Origin: Pseudomonas baetica
GTDB taxonomy: Bacteria; Pseudomonadota; Gammaproteobacteria; Pseudomonadales; Pseudomonadaceae
DNA length: 64,000 nt
Direction of reading: 5' to 3'
NCBI RefSeq assembly: GCF_019733355.1
Contig: NZ_JAIHLQ010000003.1
Span: forward strand, 186,001 to 250,000
The translations under genes were made by a program, and so were the position numbers. Below, piece by piece: positions 24,859 to 33,193 of the stretch. Position 1 is the stretch's first letter. Every line of letters starts with the position of its first letter. The notes beneath the pieces were generated by a model that saw only the letters and a list, made by a program, of their open reading frames with translations, ran no database searches and was not told the origin of the DNA.

Positions 24859-27800
24859 ATGTCCTCTCCGTCTTCGGTTGATGAGCAACGGTTCCGCAAA
24901 CTCCTGAGTCGCAACGTCAGCCTGCCGCTGGGTGTTGGCGTGCTCAGTGCGGTGTTCTTCGTGTCGCTGATCACTTATCTGCTGTCGGTCATCCAGTGGG
25001 TCGAACACACCGACCGCGTGATCAATAACGCCAACGAAGCGGTGAAGCTCACCGTGGACCTGGAAACCGGCATGCGCGGTTTCTTGCTCAGCGGTGATGA
25101 GCATTTCCTTGATCCCTACGAAACAGCCAAACCGCGAATCAACGTGGCGCTTAATACCTTGCTCGAGTTGACCGCCGACAACCCGGTGCAGACTGATCGT
25201 TTGCGCCGTCTCCAGGCGTTGCAGGCCGAGTGGGCAAACTATGCAAAATCGATGATCGATTTGCAGCGTTCCAGCGGTGACTATAAAGCGGCAGTCCAGG
25301 CCGGGCGCGGCAAGCGCCTGACCGACGAGATCCGCAAGCAGTTCGAAGACGTGATCGATATGGAGCAGCAGTTGCGTGCTTCGCGAAACGAAGACGTGCG
25401 CCACACCACGATCTGGAGCATTACCCTTTATCTGCTGTTTGTTGCCGGCATCAGCGGGCTGCTGGCTTATATCGGTCGTCGTGATTTGCTCAATTTGTCC
25501 AACAACTACAGCGCCAACCTCGCCGCGCAGCAAGCAAGTGCCGGGCGTCTGGAGCAGCAAGCATGGTTGCGCAACGGCCAGACCGAGTTGGCCGAGCAGG
25601 TGCTTGGGCAACTGACACTCAATCTGTTGGGCCGCAATATTCTGCAGTTCTGCGCGCAATACCTGGGTACTGCCGTGGCGGCACTGTATGTGCGTGAGGA
25701 ACACGGCGGTCTGAAACGCGTGGCAACTTACGGCTTCTCCCGCGAGCAGGAAGGGCAGGAACAGTCGATTTACAGCGGCGAAGGCATCGTGGGTCAGGTG
25801 GCGCAGCAGGCGCGACTGATACGCCTCGATTCGGTACCCACCGATTACTTCAAAGTCAGTTCTGGTCTGGGTGAGGGCCTTCCACATAGCGTGCTTGTAG
25901 TGCCAACCAGTGACGATGAACGGGTCAATGGTGTGATCGAACTGGGCTTCTTGCGTCCACTCACCGATCGCGATATCGAATTGCTGGAGCTGATTGCCGG
26001 CAACGTTGGCACGTCTATAGAAGCGGCGCGCTACCGTCAGCGTCTGCAGGAAGTGCTCGCCGAAACCCAGCAACTCAACGAAGAGTTGCAGGTGCAACAG
26101 GAAGAGTTGAAAACTGCCAACGAAGAGCTGGAAGAGCAGTCGCGGATCCTCAAGGAATCCCAGGCGCATCTTGAAACCCAGCAAGTGGAGCTTGAGCAGA
26201 CCAACGAGCAGCTCGCCGAACAGGCACAGACCCTGGCCGAGCAGCGCGATGCCATGGACCTGAAGAACACCGAATTGAATCAGGCTCAGGTGCAACTCGA
26301 AGAGCGCGCCGAAGAGTTGCAGCGTTCGAGCAAGTACAAGTCCGAGTTCCTTGCCAACATGTCCCACGAACTGCGCACGCCGTTGAACAGTTCGTTGATC
26401 CTGGCCAAATTGCTCGCAGAAAACCCGCAGGACAATCTCAGCGCCGAACAGGTCAAGTTTGCCGAGTCGATCTACTCTGCCGGCAATGACTTGCTCAATT
26501 TGATCAACGACATCCTCGATATCTCCAAGGTCGAGGCCGGAAAGCTTGAAGTGATTCCGGAAAACACCAGCGTTGCGCGTCTGGCCGACGGCCTGCGCAG
26601 CGTGTTCGAACCCATGGCGGCAGATAAGCGACTGACGTTCAGCGTCGATCTGCTCCCGGATGCGCCGACGTTGTTGTTTACTGACCGCCAGCGTTTGGAG
26701 CAGGTGATCAAGAACCTGCTGTCCAACGCCTTGAAGTTCACCGAACAGGGCTCTGTCAGCCTGACCATCAGCGGTCAACCCAACGATCACATTGCCTTCA
26801 TCGTGCGTGATTCGGGCATCGGTATTGCGGCGGATCAGCAGGAAAGTATTTTCGAGGCGTTCCGTCAGGCTGATGGCACCACCAACCGCAAGTACGGCGG
26901 CACCGGCCTGGGCTTGTCGATTTCCCGGGATCTGGCGACGCTGTTGGGCGGCTCGATCAGCGTCAGCAGCGTGCCGGGGCAGGGCAGTGTCTTCACCCTG
27001 GTATTGCCGCAGCAATACAACGAGTTCAGTGAAGTTTCGACCGAGCTTCTGACCTTCACGCCGCCGCCACAGGCATCGACGGCGGCATTGGCGCCTGCGG
27101 TAGTGGTTTCGCCCATGGCTGCGGTGCCGATCCCGCGTTTTGCCGATGACCGCAACAACGCGCCATTCGCCACCCGTTGCATCCTGGTGGTGGAAGATGA
27201 GCCGAACTTTGCGCACATCCTTTACGACCTGGCCCACGAACTCGGCTATCAGTGCCTGGTCGCCCACGGGGCGGATGAAGGTTATGACCTGGCCAAAGAG
27301 TTCGTGCCGGACGCGATCTTGCTGGACATGCGCCTGCCCGACCATTCCGGGCTGACGGTGCTACAGCGTCTGAAAGAACACGCCGAAACCCGGCACATCC
27401 CGGTGCATGTGATTTCGGTCGAAGATCGTGTCGAAGCGGCGATGCACATGGGCGCCATCGGTTATGCGGTCAAACCGACCACCCGCGAAGAGCTCAAGGA
27501 CGTATTTGCCCGTCTCGAAGCCAAACTGACCCAGAAGGTCAAACGCGTGCTGCTGGTCGAAGACGACGATTTGCAGCGTGAAAGCATCGCGCGGCTGATC
27601 GGTGATGACGATATTGAAATCACCGCTGTCGGATTGGCGCAGGATGCGCTGGAGCTACTGCGCACGACGATTTTCGATTGCATGGTCATCGACCTGAAGC
27701 TGCCGGACATGCTCGGCAACGACCTGCTCAAGCGCATGTCCACCGAGGATATCTGCTCGTTTCCGCCGGTCATCGTGTATACCGGGCGCAACCTGACCCG

Positions 27801-28356
27801 CGACGAAGAGGCCGACCTGCGCAAGTACTCGCGCTCGATCATCATCAAGGGCGCGCGCTCGCCGGAACGCTTGCTCGATGAGGTGACACTCTTTCTGCAC
27901 AAAGTCGAATCGCAGTTGTCCCATGAACGGCAGAAGATGCTCAAGACCGCGCGCAGCCGCGACAAGGTCTTCGAGGGACGTAAAGTGCTGCTGGTGGACG
28001 ACGATGTGCGCAACATTTTCGCCCTGACCAGTGCTCTGGAGACAAAAGGTGCAGTCGTGGTGATCGGTCGTAACGGTCGCGAAGCGATTGAGAGGCTGAA
28101 TGAAGTCGAGGACATCGACCTGGTGCTGATGGACGTGATGATGCCGGAAATGGATGGTTTCGAAGCCACCCTTGAAATTCGCAAGAATCCGCGCTGGCGC
28201 AAACTGCCGATCATTGCGGTAACGGCCAAGGCCATGAAGGACGATCAGGAGCGCTGCCTGCAGGCAGGCGCCAACGATTATCTGGCCAAGCCCATCGACC
28301 TGGATCGCCTGTTCTCGTTGATTCGCGTGTGGTTACCGAAGATGGAAAGGATTTAG
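24859..28356 (+). CDS. Hybrid histidine kinase CHASE3-GAF-HisKA-HATPase-REC-REC-REC
   Basis: A 1165-residue membrane kinase. TM1 is about 24-45 (LGVGVLSAVFFVSLITYLL), followed by a periplasmic CHASE3 domain with ETGMRGFLLSGDEHFLDPY, TM2 about 187-208, a GAF domain (about 255-390), a long coiled coil rich in E/Q (about 390-490), and the phospho-histidine at about 503 in MSHELRTPLNS. The ATPase has NLLSNALKFT and GTGLGLSISRDLA. Three receivers begin near 775, 897 and 1043, with Asp in LLDMRLPD, VIDLKLPD and LMDVMMPEMDG. It heads an operon with cheR-like, cheB-like, kinase and receiver genes, the next start overlapping its stop. The signal is unknown. Confidence 0.92.
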   Translation: MSSPSSVDEQRFRKLLSRNVSLPLGVGVLSAVFFVSLITYLLSVIQWVEHTDRVINNANEAVKLTVDLETGMRGFLLSGDEHFLDPYETAKPRINVALNTLLELTADNPVQTDRLRRLQALQAEWANYAKSMIDLQRSSGDYKAAVQAGRGKRLTDEIRKQFEDVIDMEQQLRASRNEDVRHTTIWSITLYLLFVAGISGLLAYIGRRDLLNLSNNYSANLAAQQASAGRLEQQAWLRNGQTELAEQVLGQLTLNLLGRNILQFCAQYLGTAVAALYVREEHGGLKRVATYGFSREQEGQEQSIYSGEGIVGQVAQQARLIRLDSVPTDYFKVSSGLGEGLPHSVLVVPTSDDERVNGVIELGFLRPLTDRDIELLELIAGNVGTSIEAARYRQRLQEVLAETQQLNEELQVQQEELKTANEELEEQSRILKESQAHLETQQVELEQTNEQLAEQAQTLAEQRDAMDLKNTELNQAQVQLEERAEELQRSSKYKSEFLANMSHELRTPLNSSLILAKLLAENPQDNLSAEQVKFAESIYSAGNDLLNLINDILDISKVEAGKLEVIPENTSVARLADGLRSVFEPMAADKRLTFSVDLLPDAPTLLFTDRQRLEQVIKNLLSNALKFTEQGSVSLTISGQPNDHIAFIVRDSGIGIAADQQESIFEAFRQADGTTNRKYGGTGLGLSISRDLATLLGGSISVSSVPGQGSVFTLVLPQQYNEFSEVSTELLTFTPPPQASTAALAPAVVVSPMAAVPIPRFADDRNNAPFATRCILVVEDEPNFAHILYDLAHELGYQCLVAHGADEGYDLAKEFVPDAILLDMRLPDHSGLTVLQRLKEHAETRHIPVHVISVEDRVEAAMHMGAIGYAVKPTTREELKDVFARLEAKLTQKVKRVLLVEDDDLQRESIARLIGDDDIEITAVGLAQDALELLRTTIFDCMVIDLKLPDMLGNDLLKRMSTEDICSFPPVIVYTGRNLTRDEEADLRKYSRSIIIKGARSPERLLDEVTLFLHKVESQLSHERQKMLKTARSRDKVFEGRKVLLVDDDVRNIFALTSALETKGAVVVIGRNGREAIERLNEVEDIDLVLMDVMMPEMDGFEATLEIRKNPRWRKLPIIAVTAKAMKDDQERCLQAGANDYLAKPIDLDRLFSLIRVWLPKMERI

Positions 28357-29189
28357 TGGAACGCGAGAATTCAATGCATCGAAATAGCGAAATCGAATTG
28401 CGGTTGTTGATCGAGGCCATCTACCTCAAGTACAGCTACGATTTTCGCGACTATTCAGGCGCTTCGATCAAGCGCCGGGTCCAACACGCGTTGAGCCAGT
28501 TCGAGTGTGCAACGATTTCGGCATTGCAGGAAAAAGTCCTGCACGACCCGACCGCGTTCATGCAACTGCTGCAATTGCTCACTATCCCGGTCAGCGAGAT
28601 GTTTCGCGATCCGTCGCACTTTCTGGCGATTCGCCAGGAAGTGGTGCCACTGCTGAGGACTTATCCGTCGATCAAGATATGGATCGCCGGATGCAGTACG
28701 GGCGAGGAGGTCTATTCGATGGCGATTTTGCTGCGCGAAGAGGGCCTGCTGGATCGGACGATCATTTACGCGACCGATATCAACCCGCGCTCGCTGGACA
28801 AGGCCAAGCAGGGGATTTTCTCGATGGAGAACGTCCGCGCGTACACGGCCAACTATCAGCAGGCCGGTGGCCAGCGGTCATTCGCCGACTATTACACGGC
28901 CGCGTATGGCTACGCGATTTTCGACAAAAGCCTGTGCGAGAACGTGACGTTTGCCGATCACAGTCTGGCCACTGACAGTGTGTTCTCCGAAACCCAATTG
29001 ATCTCCTGCCGCAACGTGCTGATCTACTTCAACAAGAAGCTTCAGGATCGCGCGTTCGGGCTGTTCCATGAATCACTTTGTCACCGCGGGTTTCTGGTGT
29101 TGGGCAGCAAGGAGACGCTGGACTTTTCCAATTACGCGAACAAGTTCGAAGCGCTGGTCAAACAAGAACGGATCTACCGCAAGTCATGA
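28356..29189 (+). CDS. CheR-like protein-glutamate methyltransferase
   Basis: A 277-residue SAM-dependent CheR. The N-terminal helical part includes YDFRDYSGASIKRRVQHAL and the PVSEMFRDPSHF motif. The SAM site is KIWIAGCSTGEEVYSMAI, followed by YATDINPRSLDKAKQGIF and LISCRNVLIYFN. The preferred start is GTG at 28356, within the TAGTG stop/start overlap of the kinase and preceded by AAAGGA; an in-frame ATG at 28374 is the alternative. There is no methyl-accepting chemoreceptor in the island, so its substrate is probably the kinase or a remote receptor. Confidence 0.9.
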   Translation: MERENSMHRNSEIELRLLIEAIYLKYSYDFRDYSGASIKRRVQHALSQFECATISALQEKVLHDPTAFMQLLQLLTIPVSEMFRDPSHFLAIRQEVVPLLRTYPSIKIWIAGCSTGEEVYSMAILLREEGLLDRTIIYATDINPRSLDKAKQGIFSMENVRAYTANYQQAGGQRSFADYYTAAYGYAIFDKSLCENVTFADHSLATDSVFSETQLISCRNVLIYFNKKLQDRAFGLFHESLCHRGFLVLGSKETLDFSNYANKFEALVKQERIYRKS

Positions 29190-29779
29190 ACGACGCAGTG
29201 GAGTTACCTCGAATCGAGGCAATTGTGATCGGTGCTTCCGCCGGTGGCGTAGAGGCATTGCTGACCTTGCTGGGGCCATTGCGACCGGGGTTTGTGCTGC
29301 CGATTATCGTCGTGTTGCACTTGCCGCAAGAGCGCCGCAGCCAGTTGGCGGAAGTCTTCTCCCGACGTCTCGACATACCGGTACAAGAGGCCAGTGATAA
29401 ACAGAACATTGCCGCCGGCACCGTGTATTTCGCCACGCCGGGCTATCACCTGTCGGTGGAACAGGATCGAAGCTTGTCTTTGAGTCTCGAAGACCGCGTG
29501 CATCATTCCCGGCCCTCGATCGATTACCTCTTTGAATCCGCAGCCGACGTTTACGGGCCTGCACTGGCTGCTGTGTTGCTGACCGGCGCCAATCACGATG
29601 GCGCGCGCGGACTGGCGCAGGTCAAACGCCTTGGCGGGCTGACTATCGTCCAGGACCCCGCTGACGCGCAGGTCGCCACCATGCCTCAAGCTGCACTGAA
29701 CGTTCTGCAGCCGGATCATGTCCTACCCATTCACGGCATCGGCCGTCTGCTAGTCGAGCTGGAACGAATCGCATGCTGA
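29186..29779 (+). CDS. CheB-like methylesterase without receiver domain
   Basis: A 197-residue stand-alone CheB catalytic domain. The catalytic triad is visible: Ser in IGASAGGVEALL, His in VVLHLPQERRS and Asp in LTGANHDGARGL. It lacks the N-terminal receiver that controls classical CheB, so control must come from elsewhere, perhaps from the receivers of the adjoining kinases. Its ATG overlaps the TGA of the CheR-like gene and its end overlaps the next kinase start by 7 bases, indicating tight coupling. Confidence 0.9.
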   Translation: MNDAVELPRIEAIVIGASAGGVEALLTLLGPLRPGFVLPIIVVLHLPQERRSQLAEVFSRRLDIPVQEASDKQNIAAGTVYFATPGYHLSVEQDRSLSLSLEDRVHHSRPSIDYLFESAADVYGPALAAVLLTGANHDGARGLAQVKRLGGLTIVQDPADAQVATMPQAALNVLQPDHVLPIHGIGRLLVELERIAC

Positions 29780-30987
29780 GTAATATTCAAGCCAAACTGC
29801 TGATCGTCGACGATCTGCCCGAGAATCTGCTGGCCCTCGAAGCGCTGATCAAGCGCGAAGACCGCATGGTCTACAAGGCGCTGTCGGCCGACGAAGCGCT
29901 GTCGCTGTTGTTGCAGCATGAGTTCGCGATGGCCATTCTCGACGTGCAGATGCCGGGCATGAACGGCTTCGAGTTGGCCGAGTTGATGCGCGGTACCGAG
30001 AAAACCAAGAACATCCCGATCATTTTTGTCAGCGCTGCCGGCCGTGAACTGAACTATGCGTTCAAAGGCTACGAAAGCGGGGCGGTGGATTTTTTGCACA
30101 AGCCGCTGGATATCCACGCGGTGAAGAGCAAGGTCAATGTTTTCGTCGACCTGTATCGCCAGAGCAAGGCCATGAAGCAACAGGTCGAGGCGCTGGAGCA
30201 GGCCCGCCGCGAGCAGGAAGCGCTGCTGCAAAAATTGCAGAGCACCCAATCGGAACTTGAGCAAGCGGTGCGGATGCGCGATGACTTCATGTCAATCGTC
30301 GCCCACGAAGTGCGCACGCCGCTCAACGGCCTGATACTCGAAACCCAGTTGCGCAAGATGCACCTGGCGCGCGATAACGCCGCCGCGTTCGCACTCGACA
30401 AGATGCACGCCATGGTCGATCGCGACGAGCGGCAGATCAAAAGCTTGATCCGGCTGATCGAAGACATGCTCGACGTGTCGCGCATTCGTACCGGCAAGTT
30501 GTCGATCCGGCCGAACCGTTTTGATCTGGTGCAACTGGTCAGCCACCTGCTGCAAAATTTCGCGCAGCAGATTGAAGCGGCGCAAACCGAAGTGTCTTTC
30601 ACGGCGTCAGAGCCGGTAGAAGGCAGTTGGGACGAATTCCGAATCGAACAAGTGATTTCGAACCTGATGACAAACGCTTTGCGTTATGGGGGCCAAAGTC
30701 CGATTCAGGTGCGGGTTTACCGTGAGGGTGACGAGGCGAGGGTCGAAGTTCAGGACCATGGGATCGGTATCAGCGAGGAGAACCAGAAGCGTATTTTTCA
30801 ACAGTTCGAACGGGTTTCCGCCAAGACGGTAGTGGCCGGGCTCGGATTGGGTTTGTTCATTTCCGAGCAGATCGTCGCCGCCCATGGCGGTTCCATCGTC
30901 GTCGAGAGTCAAATCAACGAGGGCGCCCTGTTTCGCGTTTGTCTGCCGATCGAGGAAAACGGCAAACCCGACGCAACCTCTGAGTGA
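29773..30987 (+). CDS. Response regulator-histidine kinase fusion (REC-HisKA-HATPase)
   Basis: A soluble 404-residue protein. The N-terminal receiver has KLLIVDDLPENLLALEAL, Asp in MAILDVQMPGMNGFELA and Lys in DFLHKPLD. A coiled coil (about 130-170) leads to the phospho-histidine at about 178 in IVAHEVRTPLNGL. The ATPase has NLMTNALRYGG, DHGIGISEENQ and GLGLGLFISEQIV. Having the receiver in front of the kinase suggests that it is switched by phosphotransfer from another kinase, such as the hybrid upstream in this operon. Confidence 0.9.
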   Translation: MLSNIQAKLLIVDDLPENLLALEALIKREDRMVYKALSADEALSLLLQHEFAMAILDVQMPGMNGFELAELMRGTEKTKNIPIIFVSAAGRELNYAFKGYESGAVDFLHKPLDIHAVKSKVNVFVDLYRQSKAMKQQVEALEQARREQEALLQKLQSTQSELEQAVRMRDDFMSIVAHEVRTPLNGLILETQLRKMHLARDNAAAFALDKMHAMVDRDERQIKSLIRLIEDMLDVSRIRTGKLSIRPNRFDLVQLVSHLLQNFAQQIEAAQTEVSFTASEPVEGSWDEFRIEQVISNLMTNALRYGGQSPIQVRVYREGDEARVEVQDHGIGISEENQKRIFQQFERVSAKTVVAGLGLGLFISEQIVAAHGGSIVVESQINEGALFRVCLPIEENGKPDATSE

Positions 30988-31031
30988 CCGCACGGTCGTA
31001 TCAGCAGCTATTGACCGAACAAAGGCTTCCC

Positions 31032-31409
31032 ATGAGCGTAGATGCACAAGATGTAGTACTTATCGTCGAAGACGAACCGAATATCTTGATGATTCTTTCC
31101 ATTTATCTAAAGGATCAAGGGTATCGCGTGCTCGAGGCCGAAAACGGAGAGCAGGCGTTCGAAATCCTCGCGAGCAAGCCACATTTGGACCTGTTGATCA
31201 CCGACTACCGCTTACCCGGCGGCATCTCCGGCGTGCAGATCGCCGAGCCCGCCGTGAAGTTGCGACCTGATCTGAAGGTGATTTTCATCAGCGGTTATCC
31301 GCAGGAAATCCGCGAAACCGGCAGCCCGATCACACTCAAGGCGCCGATTCTGGAAAAACCGTTCGATCTGGATGTGTTGCAGGAAAAGATTCAGGAGTTG
31401 CTGGCTTGA
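31032..31409 (+). CDS. Single-domain response regulator
   Basis: A 125-residue receiver, last gene of the plus-strand signalling operon. It has VVLIVEDEPNILMILSIYL, Asp in LLITDYRLPGGISG, FISGYPQE and the Lys in ILEKPFDLDVL. ATG at 31032 follows 44 bases after the previous stop. No output domain is present. An imperfect inverted repeat follows and separates it from the convergent kinase gene. Confidence 0.88.
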   Translation: MSVDAQDVVLIVEDEPNILMILSIYLKDQGYRVLEAENGEQAFEILASKPHLDLLITDYRLPGGISGVQIAEPAVKLRPDLKVIFISGYPQEIRETGSPITLKAPILEKPFDLDVLQEKIQELLA

Positions 31410-31439
31410 GCCACGCTCGCTGAACTGAATCCACACCAG

Positions 31440-31508
31440 GAGCTGCCGCAGACGCCGACCTTTTGATCTTGTTGTTCAAAGTCAAAAGATCGCAGCCTTC
31501 GGCAGCTT
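31440..31508. terminator. Bidirectional terminator-like inverted repeat
   Basis: GAGCTGCCG... at about 31441-31449 and CGGCAGCTTTTA at about 31500-31511 form the outer stem, while GACCTTTTGATCTTG and CAAAGTCAAAAGATCG form an imperfect inner stem. This AGCTGCCGAAGGCTGCGATC-type palindrome is common between convergent genes of pseudomonads. Here it lies between the stop of the receiver gene and the stop of the kinase gene on the opposite strand. Confidence 0.65.
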
Positions 31509-31522
31509 TTACTTTTCCGGGT

Positions 31523-33193
31523 TCAGTTTTTGATCATCTCGCGTACCTTGGCCGTCAGCAGATCAAAGGTGAAGGGTTTGGTGATCATCTGCATGCCCGA
31601 GTCCAAAAAGCCTGCACGTACGGCCGCATGCTCGGCGTACCCGGTGATAAACAGGACTTTGAGCCCCGGTCGGTATTGCCGGCCGATCTCCGCCAGTTGC
31701 CGACCGTTCATGCCTGGCAAGCCGACATCGCTGATCATCAGGTCAATACGCTGAGGTGAGTTGATAATCGGCACCGCACCGTCGGCATCCGCGGCTTCCA
31801 CATAGGCGTAACCCAACTCACTGAGCACGGCACTGACCAGCAAGCGTACCGCCGGGTCGTCTTCGACGATCAGCACGGTTTCGCCATCCATTGCATGCGG
31901 GGCCTGGAGGGTATTGCTGGCGGGGTGCTCAAGTTCTTCACCGCGAAAGCGCGGCAGGTAGAGGTTGACGGTGGTTCCTTGATCGATTTCGCTGTCGATC
32001 GAGACATGTCCACGCGACTGCTTGCTAAAGCCATAGATCATCGACAGGCCCAGCCCGGTACCTTGCCCGATCGGCTTGGTGGTGAAAAACGGATCGAATG
32101 CACGGTTGATCACGCTTTTGGGCATGCCGCTGCCGTTGTCGGTGACGCTCAACATCACATAATCACCGGGTTCAAGATTGGGATACGCCTCGGTGAATTC
32201 ACGGTGCAGCACCTGGTTGCTCGTTTCTACCACCAGTTTTCCGCCCTCGGGCATCGCGTCGCGGGCATTGATCACCAGGTTGAGCAGGGCGCTTTCCAGT
32301 TGGTTGGGATCGGCCTCAGCGACCCACAGCTTGTCGTCCAGGCGCATGTCCAGATGAATGCTTTCGTTGAGGCTGCGTTGCAGTAGTTCGCCCATCGACA
32401 TCACCAGGCTATTCATCTGCACCGCTTTGGAGTCGAGCGACTGCCGACGCGAAAACGCCAGCAGACGGTGCGTCAGGCCGGCGGCGCGGTTGGCAGAGGT
32501 CACGCCTAGATCAATCAGGCTGTCGAGGTCTTCGGTGCGCCCTCGGGCCAGGCGACGGCGCAGCAGCTCTAGGCTGCCGATGATCCCCGTGAGCATGTTG
32601 TTAAAGTCGTGGGCGATACCGCCAGTAAGCTGTCCGACGGCTTCCATTTTCTGCGACTGACGCAATGCTTCTTCGTTATGGCGAAGTTGCGCGGTGCGTT
32701 CCTCGACTTGTTGCTCAAGGGTTTCGAGGGTTGATTGCAGGCGGCGTTCGCTTTCGCTCAGGTCGATCAGGCGGTCGCGGGCTTCGTACTGTCGACGTCG
32801 ACCGCGCAGGGCAGTCGAAACCATGCTGACTAGCGTGGCCGGATGAAACGGGCGTTCAAGGAATGTAACGTTGCCCAACTGGCTACTGAGGTGCGAGGAG
32901 GGGGCTTGTTGCTGCCCGCCATGGTGGGTGAGCAATATGATCGGTAGGTCCGACCACGCCGGTTGTTGTTCCAGATACACAAACAACGCTTCCAGCTCTG
33001 GCCCATGCAAGGCTTCGGCAGCGATCAGCAGCAGGCCGGCACCCTGCTCAAGCTGAGTGCATAGCGAGCCAAGATCGGGTGTGATCAGGCCACCGTAACC
33101 GGCCTCGTTGAGGATCATCAGCGCAATTTGGCTGTCGCGGCCCACCGGTGCCAGAATCAGCGCCTGTTCGGCCAGCGGCATGGTCTGCGTCAC
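31523..33193 (-). CDS. Hybrid histidine kinase with N-terminal pseudo-receiver and C-terminal receiver
   Basis: A soluble 556-residue kinase. Residues 8-130 fold like a receiver (ALILAPVGRDSQIALMIL), but the position of the phospho-Asp is in LLLIAAEAL with no acidic residue, so it is a degenerate receiver. A coiled coil (145-180) precedes His195 in LTGGIAHDFNNMLTG. The ATPase has NLVINARDAMPEGG and GTGLGLSMIYGF. The C-terminal receiver has Asp in LMISDVGLPGMNG. It is the second gene after the KaiC-like gene, with a four-base ATGA overlap, so the degenerate receiver may read KaiC output, which is inference. Confidence 0.9.
   Translation of the reverse strand: MTQTMPLAEQALILAPVGRDSQIALMILNEAGYGGLITPDLGSLCTQLEQGAGLLLIAAEALHGPELEALFVYLEQQPAWSDLPIILLTHHGGQQQAPSSHLSSQLGNVTFLERPFHPATLVSMVSTALRGRRRQYEARDRLIDLSESERRLQSTLETLEQQVEERTAQLRHNEEALRQSQKMEAVGQLTGGIAHDFNNMLTGIIGSLELLRRRLARGRTEDLDSLIDLGVTSANRAAGLTHRLLAFSRRQSLDSKAVQMNSLVMSMGELLQRSLNESIHLDMRLDDKLWVAEADPNQLESALLNLVINARDAMPEGGKLVVETSNQVLHREFTEAYPNLEPGDYVMLSVTDNGSGMPKSVINRAFDPFFTTKPIGQGTGLGLSMIYGFSKQSRGHVSIDSEIDQGTTVNLYLPRFRGEELEHPASNTLQAPHAMDGETVLIVEDDPAVRLLVSAVLSELGYAYVEAADADGAVPIINSPQRIDLMISDVGLPGMNGRQLAEIGRQYRPGLKVLFITGYAEHAAVRAGFLDSGMQMITKPFTFDLLTAKVREMIKN

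Noticed and set aside
24835..27345. Very long open frame on the minus strand opposite the CHASE3-GAF hybrid kinase
   Set aside because: It is antisense to a gene with complete kinase motifs, has no ribosome site and its translation shows no domain. High GC at third positions keeps the opposite frame open.
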